DNA of 64,000 nt, from the NCBI RefSeq assembly GCF_003991905.1, contig NZ_RSCL01000010.1:62001-126000 (forward strand), in the 5' to 3' direction. Below, in pieces: positions 62,707-64,000 of this stretch. Source of the stretch: Dulcicalothrix desertica PCC 7102 (GTDB lineage: Bacteria > Cyanobacteriota > Cyanobacteriia > Cyanobacteriales > Nostocaceae). The notes under the pieces were generated by a model. That model worked only from the letters and a program-made list of their open reading frames with translations. It was not told the DNA's origin and did no database searches. Position numbers and translations under genes: made by a program. Every line of letters begins with the position of its first letter. Positions within the stretch are counted from its first letter, which is position 1.

Positions 62707-63654
62707 CTATTGGCGCCAGATAAAGTCAGCTATTTGCTTGTTACTGGGTAAGCTATCATCGTTTGGTGGACTTAATAATATTGAATGTTGAGTTATTTGT
62801 TTACCTTGCAGGCGCCGTTCTACACGACTAGGAATACCATAATCGTATACGATGTGTCCTTGTCCAGCTAAAACTACTACTTGATAATCGCGATTACTTT
62901 TTACGAAGTTGGCAATGCTTTCTGCCATTGTCTCATCCCATAGAACTTGGGCAAGAAAAAATCTTTCTGTACTTTTGCTATTTCCATGTCCCGCACTTTG
63001 ATGCGCTTTAAATGCCGCTAAAACCATTTTGCGGTATTCTTCGGGAGAGGTGCGAATTTCTGAAAATGGTGGTATCTGCTTGCGTTCTTCGGGTGTTAAG
63101 CTTTCTAAACCTTGATGCGAAACTTTACGGGTAATTTCTGAGGGAGTGTTTGTTGCTATAACTGGTATTTTGTTCTCTTTCGCAAATCTAACTATGGGTG
63201 CGTATAATTCCCAGTTAAAACCCCAGCGTTGTTCATACTCTGTTTGCTTGACTAGCTCTGCTTCAGTTATCTTACCTGCTAGGTACTCATTGATAACGTT
63301 TTGGAAGGGACGCTGAAACATTTCCATTGCTATGGCAATTTTCTTGTTTCGTTTATGTAGTTCTTGAATAATTTTTAATTGGTTTTCATGGTCTTTAGCG
63401 CTATCGTGCGTTTCTCCTAGATATATTACGTTGGCTCGCGCAATTTGGGAAACTAGTTGAGTAACGCTGTTAACGCATTTACTTAGGGGAAAACGAGTTT
63501 CACAGGTTTTTGCATTTTCTTGTAAGGCGCCTGCTGGTAAAGTACAAAGTACAAAGCATCCTAGTGTTAGGGCAAATACTCGCGTTAAGTAGAGTGTAAA
63601 GTGCTGAGTGCTGAGTGCTGAGTGCTGAGTGGTAAGTGTGAAGCTTTTCTTCAT
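62707..63654 (-). CDS. ChaN-family (DUF399) exported protein
   Basis: A 315-residue protein. ANVIYLGETHDSAKDHENQL (around residue 75), IAIAMEMFQRPFQ, YEQRWGFNWELYAPIVRFA and VVLAGQGHIVYDYGIP are the ChaN pattern, which has two haem- or iron-binding sites in the known lipoprotein. The first 20 residues (TTQHSALSTQHF) are encoded by a ctgagtg heptamer array and precede the real signal peptide (LTRVFALTLGCFVLCTLPAG). No lipobox Cys is at the expected place. Confidence 0.88.
   Translation of the reverse strand: MKKSFTLTTQHSALSTQHFTLYLTRVFALTLGCFVLCTLPAGALQENAKTCETRFPLSKCVNSVTQLVSQIARANVIYLGETHDSAKDHENQLKIIQELHKRNKKIAIAMEMFQRPFQNVINEYLAGKITEAELVKQTEYEQRWGFNWELYAPIVRFAKENKIPVIATNTPSEITRKVSHQGLESLTPEERKQIPPFSEIRTSPEEYRKMVLAAFKAHQSAGHGNSKSTERFFLAQVLWDETMAESIANFVKSNRDYQVVVLAGQGHIVYDYGIPSRVERRLQGKQITQHSILLSPPNDDSLPSNKQIADFIWRQ
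63601..63628. repeat. STRR heptamer array inside a coding region
   Basis: Four copies of gtgctga, in frame within the N-terminus of the ChaN-like gene. The array unit is the same as at 44491-44514. Confidence 0.92.
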
Positions 63655-63736
63655 TTTGTGCTACCGTTTAGAATAAGCATATAAGTAAATGCGCGCAATT
63701 TGCTACTTTAGTGCTAAAAGAAATTTGGTTTATAAA

Positions 63737-63760
63737 ACTCAGCACTCAGCACTCAGCACT
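63737..63760. repeat. STRR heptamer array (actcagc)
   Basis: Three copies of actcagc plus a partial one, just before the start codon at 63769. It is the complement orientation of the array at 63601 and lies in the gap between divergent genes. Confidence 0.9.
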
Positions 63761-63768
63761 TTATACTT

Positions 63769-64000
63769 ATGAAAGGACTTTGGTTAGAAAATCAACAGCT
63801 TGAACTACGTACTGATATACCAGTTCCTGAAGCTGCTTCAGAGGAAGCTTTGGTGAGGGTATGTAAAGCGGGTATATGTAACACTGACCTTGAATTGACG
63901 CGCGGTTATTATCCTTACAGTGGTATTTTGGGTCACGAGTTTGTGGGCGTCGTTGAGCAAGGACCCGATAATTTAATTAATAAAAGGGTTGTTGGCGAAA
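63769..64000 (+). CDS. Zinc-dependent alcohol dehydrogenase-like protein (N-terminus only)
   Basis: The frame from the ATG at 63769 is open to the window edge (77 residues seen). ALVRVCKAGICNTDLELTRG and YSGILGHEFVGVVEQG are the GroES-like catalytic domain of medium-chain dehydrogenases: Cys in GICNTD and the GHE motif bind the catalytic zinc. Its substrate and the C-terminal half lie outside the window. Confidence 0.9.
   Translation, partial: MKGLWLENQQLELRTDIPVPEAASEEALVRVCKAGICNTDLELTRGYYPYSGILGHEFVGVVEQGPDNLINKRVVGE

Overview
The window looks like chromosomal DNA of a filamentous (Nostocales-type) cyanobacterium of roughly 40% G+C. Support: a photosystem II psb30 gene, heptanucleotide STRR repeats, many families of small intergenic repeats, a PEP-CTERM protein, a zinc-ribbon Ser/Thr kinase fused to a formylglycine-generating-enzyme-like domain, and siroheme/cobalamin genes. 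The usual cyanobacterial palindrome HIP1 (GCGATCGC) is almost absent (one copy seen, near 4869). The palindrome GGCGCC is instead found about 90 times by eye count.

1-28.9 kb is a large minus-strand extracellular polysaccharide locus. It holds at least seven glycosyltransferases, a Wzy-like polymerase, an ABC exporter or flippase, a methyltransferase, a DPM1-like GT2 with an EamA pair and a large membrane protein, and a full set of candidates (WbpA, WbpB, WbpE, WbpD, WbpI/WecB types) for making a diacetamido uronic acid sugar nucleotide. Three surface or exported proteins sit in the middle (13.8-19.2 kb): a Tat-type protein, a 1012-residue DUF4082/Ig/dimethylformamidase-like protein and a PEP-CTERM protein. 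A strong terminator at 13711-13746 divides the locus.

29.6-34.5 kb carries housekeeping genes: a YkgJ-type cysteine-cluster protein, psb30 (only 40 codons), recJ, an exported protein and sbcD.

34.7-42.7 kb is the most unusual part and reads as a defence island. Three plus-strand genes encode a 1337-residue DUF4011-type helicase with a Vsr-like C-terminal domain, a 630-residue protein with a duplicated N-terminal domain, an effector-associated-domain-like segment and a trypsin-like protease, and a 365-residue protein I do not recognise. A HigB/HigA toxin-antitoxin pair and a marC gene remnant follow. GGCGCC is nearly missing here (2 copies in about 8 kb), which fits recent acquisition. The three-gene set is my candidate for an undescribed system.

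42.9-64 kb is mostly ordinary: marC, a nitrilase-family hydrolase, a repetitive lipoprotein, a NAGPA-type protein, cobA, sirB, a glutaredoxin-like protein, murE, an unusual histidine kinase next to a response regulator, an ExoD-family protein with foreign-looking base composition, a GxxExxY protein, the kinase-FGE fusion, an ABC exporter, an SDR, a P-loop kinase, a DUF4336 protein, a cold-shock/DUF1294 protein, a ChaN-like protein and the start of an alcohol dehydrogenase. The gaps between genes are filled with small repeats. I saw no tRNA, rRNA, CRISPR array, IS element or reverse transcriptase.
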